Positions 22,946 to 35,201 of a stretch of DNA of 64,000 nt are shown in pieces; the stretch's first letter is position 1; every line of letters begins with the position of its first letter. The stretch is from Oehlia diaphana. Taxonomy: Eukaryota; Glomeromycota; Glomeromycetes; Glomerales; Glomeraceae. The position numbers and the translations under genes are program-made. The notes under the pieces are model-generated. The model had not been told where the DNA came from. It saw nothing but the letters and a program-made list of their open reading frames with translations, and ran no database searches. The stretch spans positions 113,812 through 177,811 of the forward strand of contig QZLH01000027.1 of assembly GCA_003833135.1 (NCBI GenBank), in the 5' to 3' direction.

Positions 22946-25857
22946 AGCTAATTCCAAAAATCGGCACATATGATGAGCTATTACAATTCATGTGTCTATG
23001 CAGCAAGTGGACGAAAACTTGATGAAAATAAAATTACTGTATCCGATACTGAATTAGAAAAAGTACAAATTGATGGTCTTGTTGCTCATCTTTCAGATGA
23101 TCATAGTTTTTGTTGGGATGAAGTATGTTGGAGAAAAGAAAATCCTGATATTCAATTAAAAGCACCACATTTAAAAGAACATACATCTAATCAAAGAAAG
23201 AAGTTTCGTCAATTTCTCAAAGAATGCTTTTATATACCAACAAAACAGAGCTTAATTATTCACATTAGAACATCATATAATGAAGCATTTAACCGAATTA
23301 AATTATGCTTTCAAGATAAAAAATTGATTATTGGAAAACCTATAGTACTTGACATGCTCTAGCTGTTCTTCAATATAACAATGATCTATTAAGTATGCTG
23401 AAATTTGCCCGATCAGCATGTAATATTCCATATTTTTCTGAAACTGATGAGAAAAATATTAGTAAAATAGCTGAAGAACGAAAAAAATAAAATCAAAGAA
23501 ATTCTAATGATATTGCTAAACAAAATGAAGAACAAGGTAAAAAAATCCAAAAATAAAAAACTAACTTGAAAATATTTGATTGGGATAAGGTACAGTGAGC
23601 ATCATATACTAATTCAAAATTGAATAAATAAAATAAATAAATAACATAAAAAATATTTTCTTTAGAATTTCGTACCTTATAAACGTAATGTTCAAGAAAA
23701 AATTAAAGCTAAAGAATTTGAACCTATATTTGCCAAACATATAACTTGATTTTGAAAAAATTCAGAAATGTTTGGCTTGTAAAGCATTTTCAAAGTATTC
23801 TCCATTAGGCTTATGTTGATACCATGAATTTTATTTCAAATATGGATAGTATTAGGAATTTCCAAATAAACAATATATATCACCACCACAAAATTTAATA
23901 GCTAATCCACCTACATCATATAATATACTTGTAAAAATGTTTGGATATCAAGAGTTTCAAGATATGCAGGAAATAGCAATATCATATTATGTAAATGGAA
24001 AACATACCTTTATCTCAATGCGTACAGGTGCAGGAAAAACAATGTATTATTGGATTTCTGCAATTTTACGCGAAAGTTTGACTGTTGTAATAAGTCCATT
24101 AGTATCTTTAATTGATGATCAAGTGGTAAGTTAAACTGATTATTTACCAATTAATGGAAGAAAGATTATAATTTAATTTTTCTATAGATCAAAACAATTG
24201 CTGCTGGAATTGGATGTGCTAGCATCTATACTGAAAAGCATCAACCTCCACAATATTTTGAAAAAGTCTTTTCTGAGATCGCTATTGGGTTGATTAAAAT
24301 CTTATATATAACTGCAGAAAGCTTTATCAACAATAGTTCATTTACCAGAATGCTTTTAAATTTTGCAAAATATGCACCTGTATCATTTGTAATAGATGAA
24401 GTGCATTGTATTATAGAATGCAAGCATTTTAGGTGAGATATAATTCAAATATTAATTTGAAAATTTTATTTGATATATTAAACTTAACTTATATAGAGAA
24501 TCCTGGAGTAAATTAAGAAAAATTTCAACATTCTTTCCAAGTAGTCCAATTATGATACTTACGGAAACTTACAAGGAATCTGATGCTTATCTAATTTTGG
24601 AGAATCTTGGACTTGCTTCAAATGATGTGGCTTTTGTTCGAGGGTTATCTTTTTCACGTCTAGAACTTACAATGAAAATGCACCCTAAAAGTACTAAGGA
24701 AAAAACTATTGGAGAAATTATTACCCTATTAAAAGAATTAAATGAAGGGAAATGTATTATTTACTGTCCAACAGTACGAATATGTGATGATGTTTATGAG
24801 CAACTTCAGGAAAAATCTGGCCTTGGATTATCAATGGCTGTGTATTATAGTTCCTTAGACAGTGAAGAAAAAAAAAGAAAATTAAAATCATGGAAAGAGA
24901 ATACAATCCAACTTATGATTACAACTAATGCTTTTGGTATAGGTCTTAATGATAAAAAAGTTCGATTGGTAATATATTATTCCTTTCTATTGAGTATAGG
25001 TAAGACACTACTATTATATCAAAGAAATAAATATAATAACATTATTAATAAAACTAATCTTACCCTTTAAAATAGGCAATCTTGTACAAGAAACTGGAAG
25101 AGCGGGAAGAGACCATAATCCCGTGAAGTGTATAATTTTTTATACCCGTCATGATATTTGCACTAATTATACAATTATAACACAAAGTAGAAAATCATAA
25201 GTATTAATTGTGGAAAGAAATATAATTAATATTATGATTTAATTAAAAATATATTTTGTAGTATAACTGAAGATATGAATGATAGTTTTGAGGCAAATAA
25301 AAGAAAAGAATACCTTGCCAAAGCATGTGAAAAAATATTTGAAGTTGTTCATTTTTGTGAAGAACAATATATCTGTAGAGAGCAAATGCTTGCCGAATAT
25401 TTTGTATGGAATGGTGATAATTTAAGTCCTCCATGTGCACATTGTGACAACTGCTTACGCGTACAAGCTGAGCTAATACATGAAGTCTGATGCTATCAAA
25501 ATGGTAGAGGTGGTTGAAGAAATAATAAATAAGCTGCGTGAAAGTGGAAAATTAATTTTACCAAAAGATATCATACAGGTTTATTGTCAACTCAAGTGTG
25601 ATAATGAAGAGCTTACCTCATTGAATATTTATCGTGAAACACGAAAAAAAATTGTTCGTACAAAAGCAGACGCTCAGCACTTGCTAGACTGGCTAATAAT
25701 ACGTGGAATGGTAAAAATAATGATAAACTTGTACCGGCCAAATCCAAATGGAAATACGTTGCAAACAAATATTCACATAGTTGGTGTTATTGAAGGTGTA
25801 ACTGCAATAGCAATGGAAAAGAATTGGAAAATGTGGCTTCGCCATTCTCGAAGATAA
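22945..25857 (+). pseudogene. RecQ-like DNA helicase, decayed copy
   Basis: N-terminal family region at 22970-23355 (VQIDGLVAHLSDDHSFCWDE, FYIPTKQSLIIHIRTSYNEA), then a one-base frameshift to HALAVLQYNNDLLSMLKFAR and a stop in a Lys run. The helicase core follows: motif I as MRTGAGKTMYYW (24013-24050), motif Ia region VVISPLVSLIDDQVV, motif II as DEVHC (DEAH-type box with A to V), motif III region PIMILTETYK. Then come GKCIIYCPTVRICDDVYEQL, TTNAFGIGLNDKKVRLVIYY and motif VI QETGRAGRD. A RecQ zinc-binding region follows (CREQMLAEYFVW ... CAHCDNC), then a C-terminal domain from 25480, one frame over. Introns at 24126-24187, 24432-24496 and 25020-25075 join well. At least two frameshifts and several stops (23490-23930, 25488) make it a pseudogene. 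Confidence 0.8.
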
Positions 25858-26812
25858 ATATATGTATATTTTATAAAATAATGTATAAAATAATGTAATA
25901 AAATTTGTTTCTAAAATTAGAAAAGACTTATATGACGCGTCAACTCAAAAATGAACCAAAAATGCGGAACCCAATAATTTTCTTTATTTCACATTCGCCA
26001 AAAACATATAGACATTCGTGACCATTTTAAAACTTCATACGAAAGTTTTTCAAAAAAGTTTTTAAACGAATATATCTTTTTAAGTTAAAAAATAATAGTT
26101 CAGACCCGTGGCTTTCTAACCACGTAAATTTTATCCTTTTTTGTTAAGTATTACAAAAGTTGGTATTGCAATGAAAATCGTATTACAGAATTTTTTTTTT
26201 TGGACATTTTACTATAATAAAAATTAATTATAGCGATTTCTCTACCCTTAAATCAGTTTTTTATTGTTTCAAAACGTTTTTTATTTATTTTAAAACATTG
26301 ATCGGCATGATTAATGCGTAATTCTCGTGGTCGTAAGCACTTTGAAAAAGTTACCTCGTCAAAAGTATAATTATTGTGGAAATGACATTAATTATTGATT
26401 TAATTGATCGATTAAAAGATCATTTGATGAAATATAAGAAGATTTAAAATTAATATAATTATCAGTTATATAATTTTTTTTTTTAAGAGTTAGCGCACAT
26501 TTTATTTAACGAATAGTGGTATCACTAAGCTATTACAAAATAACATTCCCAACAAGGTCTGTCCGGGTATATTCTAAATATATATTATATGATAAAGTGC
26601 TTAAATTTTTATTGCAAATATGTATAACGTAGTAAATGCTTAATGTTTTAAAACAAGTTTTAAACATGTTTTAAAACGCCAAAATTGTTTTAAAACATGT
26701 TTTTTGCCATCCCTAGTTATACTACACAATAATAGGTTCGCAAATTAACATTTTCGTAATACTTCACATGATAATCGGACTTCCACAGCTTTCTGTGTCA
26801 CTAACATCAACA
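25858..26812. other. Intergenic; hAT-like solo end near 26717
   Basis: No gene seen. At 26640-26717 a run of GTTTTAAAACATG palindromic words ends in TTTGCCATCCCTAG. Read on the other strand it starts CTAGGGATGGCAAA, which resembles the ends of many hAT elements. At 26100 the word GTTCAGACCCGT matches the left end of the hAT at 1954. No partner end was found for either. Confidence 0.3.
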
Positions 26813-26946
26813 GCCCTAATTGGTTCGGAGAATTTTGTCAGTAATTTTGCTTTATTAAATATAGATCTACATAAAAAGGGTGGAATTTTGCGACCTTTTC
26901 TTGGGATTTCTTTTAAAAAAAAAAAAAAAATATTGAGTAAAAAAAA
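26813..26946 (+). promoter_or_regulatory. Conserved upstream block of the BTB-TLDc genes (copy 1, short)
   Basis: The phrase TAATTGGTTCGGAGAATTTT followed by GTCAGTAATTTTGCTTTAT recurs before all three BTB-TLDc genes. Here it is 26818-26860, about 90-130 bp upstream of the ATG. The TTTATTAAA/TTTATAAAA word at its end is a plausible TATA element. This copy lacks the longer block seen upstream of copies 2 and 3. Confidence 0.5.
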
Positions 26947-28429
26947 ATGTCATATAATTATGAATCCGAATTATCTAAAGCGCTTGGACAATTACTCAAA
27001 ATAGAAACGGATTATAACGTCATCATTCATATTGGAGAAGGACCTAATTTTAAGGAATTTCATGCGCATTCTAATATTTTACGTTGTAGGTCCGAATATT
27101 TTGATAAAATATTATCTGCTGAAAATATCGAGATGAAGGATGGAAAATATTTAATAAAGAAACCAAATATTTCTCCTCAAGCTTTTAATGATATTCTTAA
27201 GTAAGAAATTGATAGTAAATTATAAAGATTTCAACTTTTTTTTTTTTACAAATTTACTTATTTTTTTCTTTTCAAATTTTAGATACCTTTATACCAGTCA
27301 AATTGATATTACTGATAAAACTGGAACTGAGCTTTTGAATTTTATGATTGTTTCTAATGAACTAATGTTAAAAAATCTGATTAAATTTATCGAAGATTTT
27401 ATTATTGAAAATCAACAACAATTCTTGCAAAATGACCCAATCGGAATTTTTCAAATTATTTATTACTGTAATTCACTTGCTAATTTACAAGAATATTGTT
27501 TGGATATGATTTGTTCTGAACCAGAAATTTTATTCAACTCTGATAAATTCACTCAATTACCTGCTCCTTTATTAGAAATTATTTTAAAACGTGATGACTT
27601 AAATTTAGAAGAAATTAAAATTTGGGAAAATTTAATTAAATGGGGATTAGCACAAGAACAAGTACTTAATCAAGACGTCTCTAAATGGAGTAAGGATGAT
27701 ATTAATATCTTTAAAAGAGTTCTTTATAAGTTTATTCCTTTAATTAAATTTTATGATATTTCTTCTAGAGATTATTTTAACAAAGTTAAGCCGTATGAAA
27801 AGCTTTTGTCAAAAGAATTAAGAGATGATATTTTAAAATCTCATATGATCCCCGAATACAAACCAAAATATACACCAAGGAATCCAAAATGCAATATTGA
27901 CTCTGTTATAATTAATCAAAATCACATTAAACTATTTGCAAATTGGATTGATAAAAAGGAAGGAAAGATTAACTACAAGTTTAATCTTCTATACAGAGCT
28001 AGTAGAGATGGTAATACAGGTACAGCATTTCATGCTAAATGTGATAACATGGGGGCTACTATAGTTATTATAAAAACTAAAAATTCAGAACAAATAGTTG
28101 GTGGTTATAATCCACTTGAATGGGATTCAAGAGGTGCTAATAAATCTACAAAGGATAGTTATATATTTTTATTAGCAGATCGAAGAAACCTTCAAACTGC
28201 TAAAGTAGTTTATAGTAATGGTGATAAATATTCTATAGTTTGTTATTCAAATACGCCCCCAATATTTGGTTATAATAATTTATACATAGATAATAGTTAC
28301 ATAGATAATAGTAGTTGGGTTTGTGATCCAATGAAATCAAATAATCAATATTCATATCCTGTACTTGATGGTATGAGAGGAACTTATGATGTTGGTGATT
28401 ATGAAGTTTTTCAAGTAGTGAAGCAATAA
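26947..28429 (+). CDS. BTB-BACK-TLDc protein (copy 1)
   Basis: Two exons, 26947-27200 and 27283-28429, joined across a GTAAGA...TTTTAG intron in a Lys codon (ILK|YLYT), give 466 residues. The BTB domain occupies about residues 10-110 (DYNVIIHIGEGPNFKEFHAH, LRCRSEYFDKIL). A BACK-like helical stretch follows. The TLDc domain starts near residue 295 (FANWIDKK, FNLLYRASRDGNTGTAFHAK, CDNMGATIVIIKTK, IVGGYNPLEWDS, YIFLLADRRN) and ends DYEVFQV. BTB domains usually bring substrates to Cullin-3 ubiquitin ligases. TLDc domains are linked to oxidative-stress protection and V-ATPase regulation. This combination is strongly expanded in arbuscular mycorrhizal fungi. It is the first of a tandem set of three and intact as read. 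Confidence 0.92.
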
Positions 28430-30493
28430 TTTCTTTTAATGCTTTTTTTTTTGAAAAAGATTGAATATTTTGAAATCTTTATTTTTATATTTACATTATT
28501 TTATTGTCCATAAAATATCTTCTTTTTTGGAAAAATTCTCTATGCTTTATTTAAATATGGTTTGTAATAATAATATTTTTCAATAATTTTAAAAAATGTT
28601 TTTTATTCTTTGAAATTCATTATCTCATTGGTCAATTACGACAAAAATGTAATGCATAAGAAATTTGGCTTTATCATTTATGATTTTATTCTTTTATATT
28701 AATGTGAAAATATTTTTACTCAACTGTTAATCGAAAGTTAATACGTAATTGATTATTTGTAAATTTAAAATATTACACAAAATAAAAAAAAATGAAATTC
28801 TGACACAGTAAATTGTAAATTATTTTTTCATTGTAAAATGTAAGTATTCGTGTAAACTTGTATTATAATTTAATATTCCATTCTTGTCAAATACAAGAAT
28901 GTGGTTATAAAAAAGAATGATAATGATGGTACATAAGAAATAGAACTAAATATCAATAAAGAAGATGTCAGACGAATAACATTGGGAGATCAAGAATACA
29001 AACGTTGGGTATAGTTTCTATTGAAGTATGATTTGGAAATAAATATAAAAGATATCCGAGTATAGGAAGAATGATTGCGTTTATATAATTATTTCAGAGG
29101 ATAAAAAATTCACAAATGGCCTTCATTAGCTTATTTATATATATATAGTATATTTTGTATGGAAACAATTTTTATGATATAGAAAATAAACCTTTTTTCA
29201 TAACAATGATTTCTTTGTTTAATTGGGCATCGTGTAATTTAAAGAAAGATTTTTTTTTTTTTTTTTTGTAGTTTTTTATGAGTATAAAACCAATTAATAA
29301 AATAATCCCCTGTCGCACTAAGTGTGATCACCTTCATACTAATTTTAAAATTTGCGAGTGATTAGCTAATGACCGGTAATCTTCATTTACTTATTCTCAT
29401 ATATTGACACGCTCCAGGGGATTACCCATTTGTTCATGGGAAGGGGAACATTAGGGGTTTTTCCTTCGAGAAAAAAATCCTATTATTTCCAACTTCCCAT
29501 GAAATAAATAATATTAATCAATTCATTACTATTCTTAAAAGTAGTATTCTAAACATAAAATTAAAAATAATAATGCAAAAAAACCGTAATAATTTAATTT
29601 ACAAATAAGTAACCATTTTATATTAAGTAAACCTAATAAGAAGATTTAAAAAGAATTATTATAAGTTTCTTCCGCATTATTTATAGTACATGTTAGATAT
29701 TTTAGATTTTAAATTTCTATCCTTTTTTAACCGCTTATTTATTGATTGATTATTTGATTCTATAATATCTTCAATAGAACAAATAATAAATTTAATAAAC
29801 CAATATTGAACTCTAAAAGTCATTTTATTTCCTAGTTGAAAATGATAAAGATTATAAAAATTACTAGATAGGATATAATGTTATAAGTATTAATCTTCTA
29901 AAATATTGATCACAATAATATTTAAGATATAATTTATAATACGAAGATATTCTATAGATAGAGTTTCAATCTAACAATTCATTTTGCAATAGGAAAACAT
30001 TACAAAGAGTTAATTTGAGTGCAGATATTTAATGTGTATTTCAAGAAAAGTAATTTTTATAATAAGCTATTCTTAGTATCAAATATATAAATTTAAATCT
30101 CTTAATACAGCAATCAATTTTAGTAACTCTATGATTCAAATTCATGAAGTTTATCTACTTGCCAAAATATGCAATAATTTTTATATTCTCGCTTACAACT
30201 ATGGGTAGAAGGAAAAGGATATCAAAATCTTGATCAATTTTTTTATGCTCATATTCATATACGCAAATTACATAAAAAATTTCTACAAAGAATATTTCTT
30301 CAAAATCTGCAGCGACGTATAATACTGTCGCCTAATTATAATGGATTATTTCGTATAGTCAATATCGATCATACTTTACATAATTTCTTTTTATATTCTT
30401 ATTAGTACTATAAATTAATTTAACAATTAATAGTACCTTAGAATTTCCATGATGTTTAATGAACTAGTACTAATTTAATTTATTAAATAAAAT
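28430..30493. other. Intergenic, with a small inverted-repeat unit and coding-like scraps
   Basis: No intact gene seen. 28950-29010 has a coding-like scrap (ELNINKEDVRRITLGDQEYK). A second scrap at about 30190-30350 (LWVEGKGYQNLDQFFYAHIH) may be a gene remnant. At 29305-29422, AATCCCCTGTCGCAC and, inverted, AATCCCCTGGAGCGT frame about 115 bp and could be a degenerate MITE. Poly-T and AT-rich spacers make up the rest. Confidence 0.35.
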
Positions 30494-30700
30494 AATGGGA
30501 TTTAAAAACGGGTTAATTTGAAAATAATATTGCGGACAACTTAAAACATTTCGTCAATGATTACGACAATTCTGGCCGAGATTATCAGAAATATTGACCT
30601 TCAGGTACAAATTACGTAATCATTTTTAATAATTTAATTGGTTCGGAGAATTTGTCTATTTTGTCTGTAATTTTACTTTATAAAACAGCGATCTTCAAAA
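30494..30700 (+). promoter_or_regulatory. Conserved upstream block of the BTB-TLDc genes (copy 2)
   Basis: About 200 bp align with 33416-33640 upstream of copy 3. Shared phrases are GTTAATTTGAAAATAATATT, ACGACAATTYTGGCCGAGAT and ATTACGTAATCATTTTTRAT. Then come GGYTCGGAGAATT and GTAATTTTACTTTATAAAA, with GATCTTCAAAAAA after it. The TTTATAAAA word 70-75 bp before the ATG is a likely TATA box. The palindrome TTACGTAA could be a bZIP-type site; no binding data can be inferred. Confidence 0.6.
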
Positions 30701-30760
30701 AAAATCTCTTTCTTTCTATTTTTGCGCAAAAAAATTTTCCTTGAGAAATTTCGAATAAAA

Positions 30761-32255
30761 ATGACTTATAATTTTGAATCTGAATTATCCGAAGCATTTG
30801 ATCAATTACTCAAAATAGAAACTGATTATAATGTTATCATTTACATTGGAAAAGAATCTAATTTTAAGGAATTTCATGCTCATTCTTATATTTTACGCTG
30901 TAGATCTGAATATTTTAATAAAATATTATCCGCCAAGAATATCGAAAAAAAGGACGGAAAATATATAACTAAATTAACAAATATTTTTCCACATGTTTTT
31001 GATGCTATTCTTAAGTAAGTAGCTGTTCGGAACGTTTTTAAAATTTTCAATCATTTTCTTTCTTTTTTTTTTTTTATAGTATTAATACCCTTATCATATT
31101 TTTAGGTACCTTTATACTGGTAAAATTGATATTACTAATAAAACTGGAATTGAGCTATTGAATTTTATGTTTGCCTCTGATAAATTAATATTGAAAAAAT
31201 TAACTAAACTTATTGAAGACTCTATTATTAAAAATCAACAACCATTCTTGCAAAGTGACCCAATTGGGATTCTTCTAATTATTTATTATTGTAAGTCACT
31301 TGTTAATTTACAAGGATATTGTTTGGATAAAATTTGTTCTGATCCAGGAATTTTATTTAACTCTGATAAATTCATTCAATTACCTTCCCCTTTATTGGAA
31401 ATTATTTTAAAACGTGATGACTTAAATTTAGAAGAAATTGAAATTTGGGAAATTTTAATTAAATGGGGATTAGCGCAAGAGCAAGTACTTAATAAAGACG
31501 TTTCTAAATGGAACCATGATGATATTAATATATTTAAAAAGATTCTATCCAGATTTATGCCTTTGATTAGATTTTATGAAATCTCTACTGAAGATTATTT
31601 TAACAAAGTTAAACCCTATGAAGATATTTTTTCTAAAGAATTAAGAGATGATATTTTAAAATTTTATATGATTCCTGGATACAAACCAAATTATACACCA
31701 AGGTATCCAAAATGTAATGTAGACTCTATTATAATTAATCAAAAACACATCACACTCTTTGCAAATTGGATTGATAAAAAGAAAGAAAATGACGAATATA
31801 TTAATGATATCCCTTATAAATTTAATCTCTTATATAGAGCTAGCAGGGATGGTAATACAGCTGCAGCATTTCACGCTAAATGTGATAACAAAGGAGCTAC
31901 TATAGTTGTATTAAAAATTACAATTTCAGAAAAAATAATTGGAGGATATAATCCACTTTTTTGGGATTCAAGTAATGGTTCTAAGCCTACTAAAGATAGT
32001 TTTATATTCTCATTTACGAATAAAAATGATCTTCAGAGTGCAAAAGTAGTTTACAGTAATGGTGGTCGATATTCTATACAAGGTTATAAAAATTATGGTC
32101 CAATATTCGGTTATGGTGATTTATATTTAAATTTTAGTAAAGGACCTAATGTTTGGAACCATAGCCATAGATCTTCAAATACTTATCCTTCACTGGATTT
32201 ACCAGATATTATTGATGTAGATGATTATGAAGTATTTCAAGTTATTAAAATATAA
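30761..32255 (+). CDS. BTB-BACK-TLDc protein (copy 2)
   Basis: Exons 30761-31014 and 31106-32255 join in the same Lys codon as copy 1 and encode 467 residues. The ATG at 30761 (MTYNFESELSEAFDQLL) is chosen because it aligns with copies 1 and 3; an in-frame ATG at 30722 would add 13 residues. BTB (DYNVIIYIGKESNFKEFHAH), BACK-like region (CLDKICSDPGILFNSDKFIQ) and TLDc (FNLLYRASRDGNTAAAFHAK, IIGGYNPLFWDSS, FIFSFTNKND, ending DYEVFQVIK) are complete. It is closer to copy 3 than to copy 1. Shared 3' flanking sequence (32420-32790 versus 35330-35530) shows that a segment of about 2.2 kb was duplicated as a unit. Confidence 0.92.
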
Positions 32256-32763
32256 ATATTGTTATATTGTATATATTATTGTATTATTGTTATACATTTT
32301 ATCGTATAGTTATTTTATATAAATTATATATTATAAATAAGCATTTATTTTGTACGTATATATATTCAAAAGAATAACTAAATTATTATAACTTATTGAA
32401 AAAATCAAAAATATTTAAAATTATTCATCTTTATTTTGCTGTTATTTCTTAGCAGAATAACAGCAGTCATTTATTAATGATATGTGTTAATTATAACTGT
32501 AGTCATTATTAATGAATTGTTTAGTAATTATTAAAATGTGCCGATTTTTAAATTTAAATTGAGCGAGGTAGAATCTCCAAGGTAATTTAAACACAAAGAA
32601 TTTTATAAACAAAGGAATGTTACAATATATAAATAATATTTCCACTTAATATTACTAATTTTTTTTTAAAAGGAAGTTACCGTTGTAAGGTTAAATTTTA
32701 TAAAATCTTGTACATGTGTGGTTTTGGTTATCGATACTAACGAATATATTGATGAATGTTTTA

Positions 32764-32976
32764 TTGTCCGGAGCGAATACGAAGGACTATATACTGTATG
32801 TCTACGCACTATGAAAAATGATCGATCACGTGTCCCGGAATTTTAAGGCGTTATGCTGCTAATCAGCAGAAAATACCAGAATTCCAAGACGTTATGCTGC
32901 TAATTAGTAGAAAATCGCTACCATTCTTGATATATGTTAACATCTTTATTTATTATTATGATACCTCGCTCCGGAC
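32764..32976. mobile_element. Possible small inverted-repeat element with an internal direct repeat
   Basis: GTCCGGAGCGA (32766-32776) is the inverse of TCGCTCCGGAC (32966-32976), framing about 210 bp. Inside, a 40-bp phrase occurs twice (GTTATGCTGCTAATCAGCAG near 32850, GTTATGCTGCTAATTAGTAG near 32890). It lies between BTB-TLDc copies 2 and 3, where the duplicated units are otherwise collinear, so it is probably an insertion. No target duplication was identified. Confidence 0.4.
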
Positions 32977-32979
32977 TTA

Positions 32980-33295
32980 CAACGGTTCCCGTTTCCTAGT
33001 TAATTCGCGGTCTTTCGGTCCTGCATCGCATACAAGTCTTTTTAAGGACCGCAGTATTTTTAAGATCGATCGGTCTTTTTTCTTTTTTTTTGCAAATAGA
33101 AAAATTTTTTTGCTTTGAATCTAATATAAAAATCATTTATTATATGAAGACTGGTCAAGTCCTCGGGACCGGTCCTACTGCGCCATCAAAAAATGCAAGT
33201 CCGCGGTCCGGTCCTACTACAAGCCCTGGGAACGACCGGTCCAGGACCGAGTAGTACCAGTAGGACCGATGACCATCCTTAGAATAAGTGATCAT
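32980..33295. repeat. GC-rich block of GGTCC/GGACC repeats, hAT-like outer end
   Basis: Words containing GGTCCT, CGGTCC and AGGACCG recur in both orientations (for example ACCGGTCCTACTG near 33170 and CAGTAGGACCG near 33260). The segment is much richer in G and C than its surroundings. Read on the minus strand it starts CTAAGGATGGTCATCGGTCC, which resembles hAT-type ends, and dense subterminal repeats are typical of that group. The opposite end could not be fixed. No coding capacity. Confidence 0.4.
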
Positions 33296-33415
33296 TTATC
33301 TGAGTATTTCCCAGAATTTTTTATGTAGGGAGATACACGGATATCAATCATGCTTAATAATACCCTAAAATTATTATGTTATTTAATAGTTAATACTAAT
33401 TTAGTTGATAAATTA

Positions 33416-33645
33416 ATAATGGGATTAGCAACGAGTTAATTTGAAAATAATATTGCAGACAACTACAGTAAGTATTTCGCCGATGATAACGACAATTTTG
33501 GCCGAGATTATGGTCAAAATTTTAGCTGAAATTGATCTTAATTTCAGCCTCTATTACGTAATCATTTTTGATAATATAATTGGCTCGGAGAATTAAGCCC
33601 ATTCTGTCCGTAATTTTACTTTATAAAATAGTGATCTTCAAAAAA
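33416..33645 (+). promoter_or_regulatory. Conserved upstream block of the BTB-TLDc genes (copy 3)
   Basis: Counterpart of 30494-30700. The order of shared words is the same, including the ATTACGTAATCATTTTT palindromic site, the GGCTCGGAGAATT word and GTAATTTTACTTTATAAAA just upstream of the presumed transcription start. Retention across copies while spacer bases differ suggests either recent duplication or function. Confidence 0.55.
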
Positions 33646-33701
33646 TTATTTTTTTTTTCTTTTTTTCTCAAAAAATTTACACAGAGAAATTTCAAATAAA
33701 T

Positions 33702-35201
33702 ATGACTTACAATTTTGAATTTGATTTATCTGAAGCGTTTGGGCAATTACTCAAAATAGAAACGGATTATAATGTTATTATTCATATTGGAAAAGAACCT
33801 AATTTTAAAGAATTTCATGCGCATTCTTGTATTTTACGCTGTAGGTCTGAATATTTTAATAAAACATTATCCACTGAGAATATCGAAAAAAAAGATGGAA
33901 AATATATAATAAAAATACTAAATATTTCTCCACAAGCTTTTGATGTTATTCTTAAGTAAGTATCTACAGAACGTTACTTAAATTTTCAATCATTTTTTTC
34001 TTTTATTTCTTTTTTTTATAAATTTTACCTAATAATGTCTTTTCATATTTTTAGGTATTTTTATACTGATAAAATAGATATAACTAATAAAACTGGAACT
34101 GAGTTATTGAATTTTATGATTGCTTCTGATGAATTAATGTTGAAAAAATTAACTAAACTTATCGAAGATTCTATTATTGAGAATCAACAACAATTCTTGC
34201 AAAATGACCCAATCGGAATTTTTCAAATTGTTTATTATTGTAAATCACTTGTTAATTTACAAGAATTTTGTTTGGATAAAATTTGTTCTGATCCAAAAAT
34301 TTTATTCAACTCCGATAAATTCACTCAATTTCCTGCTCCTCTATTGGAAATTATTTTAAAACGTGATGACTTGAATTTAAAAGAAATTGAAATTTGGGAA
34401 AATTTAATTAAATGGGGATTAGCTCAAGAGAAATCACTTAATCAAGACGTCTCTAAATGGAATCAAGATGACATTAATATGTTTAAAAGAATTCTGTATA
34501 AATTTATTCCCTTAATTAGATTTTATGAAATCTCTACTGAAGATTATTTTAACAAAGTTAAACCTTACGAAGATATTTTTTCAAAAGAATTAAGAGATGA
34601 TATTTTAAAATTTTATATGATTCCTGGATACAAACCAAATTATACACCAAGGCATCCAAAATCTAATGTAGACTCTGTAGACTCTATTATAATTAATCAA
34701 GAGCACCTCATACTCTTTGCAAATTGGATTGATAAAAAGAAAAAAAACAAATATATTAATAATATCCCTTATAATTTTAATCTCTTATATAGAGCTAGCA
34801 GGGATGGTAATACAGCTGCAGCATTTCATACTAAATGTGATAATAAGGGAGCTACCATAGTTATAGCAAAAATTACAAATTCGGAACAAATATTTGGAGG
34901 ACATAATCCACTTTTTTGGGATTCAAGTAATGATGGTAATAAGAATATAAAAGATAGTTTTATATTCTCATTTACGAATAAAAGTAATCTTCAGAGTGCA
35001 AAAGTAGTTTACAGTATTAATGAATGTTACGTGCATTGTAATCCAAATTATGGCCCAATATTTGGTAATAATTTAGGTTTAAATTTTCTTAGTGGTCCTA
35101 ATATTTGGAGACATTGTAGAGTGAATACTTATCCTCCACTGAACTTACCAAACACTATGAATGTAGATGATTATGAAGTATTTCAAGTTATTAAAAAATA
35201 A
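33702..35201 (+). CDS. BTB-BACK-TLDc protein (copy 3)
   Basis: Exons 33702-33955 and 34055-35201 give 466 residues, with the intron in the same place as copies 1 and 2. BTB (DYNVIIHIGKEPNFKEFHAH, LRCRSEYFNKTL), BACK-like region (DPIGIFQIVYYCKSLVNLQE) and TLDc (FNLLYRASRDGNTAAAFHTK, IFGGHNPLFWDSS, FIFSFTNKSN, NVDDYEVFQV) are present and open. A short in-frame duplication, VDSVDS, near residue 240 distinguishes it. The usual TLDc GGY is GGH here. As with the others the cellular role is unproven; ubiquitin-ligase adaptor plus TLDc stress function is family knowledge. Confidence 0.92.

Noticed and set aside
26098..26112. Second copy of the hAT end (GTTCAGACCCGT)
   Set aside because: Only 12 bases match, and no transposase or second terminus is nearby. 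Chance or solo remnant cannot be told apart.
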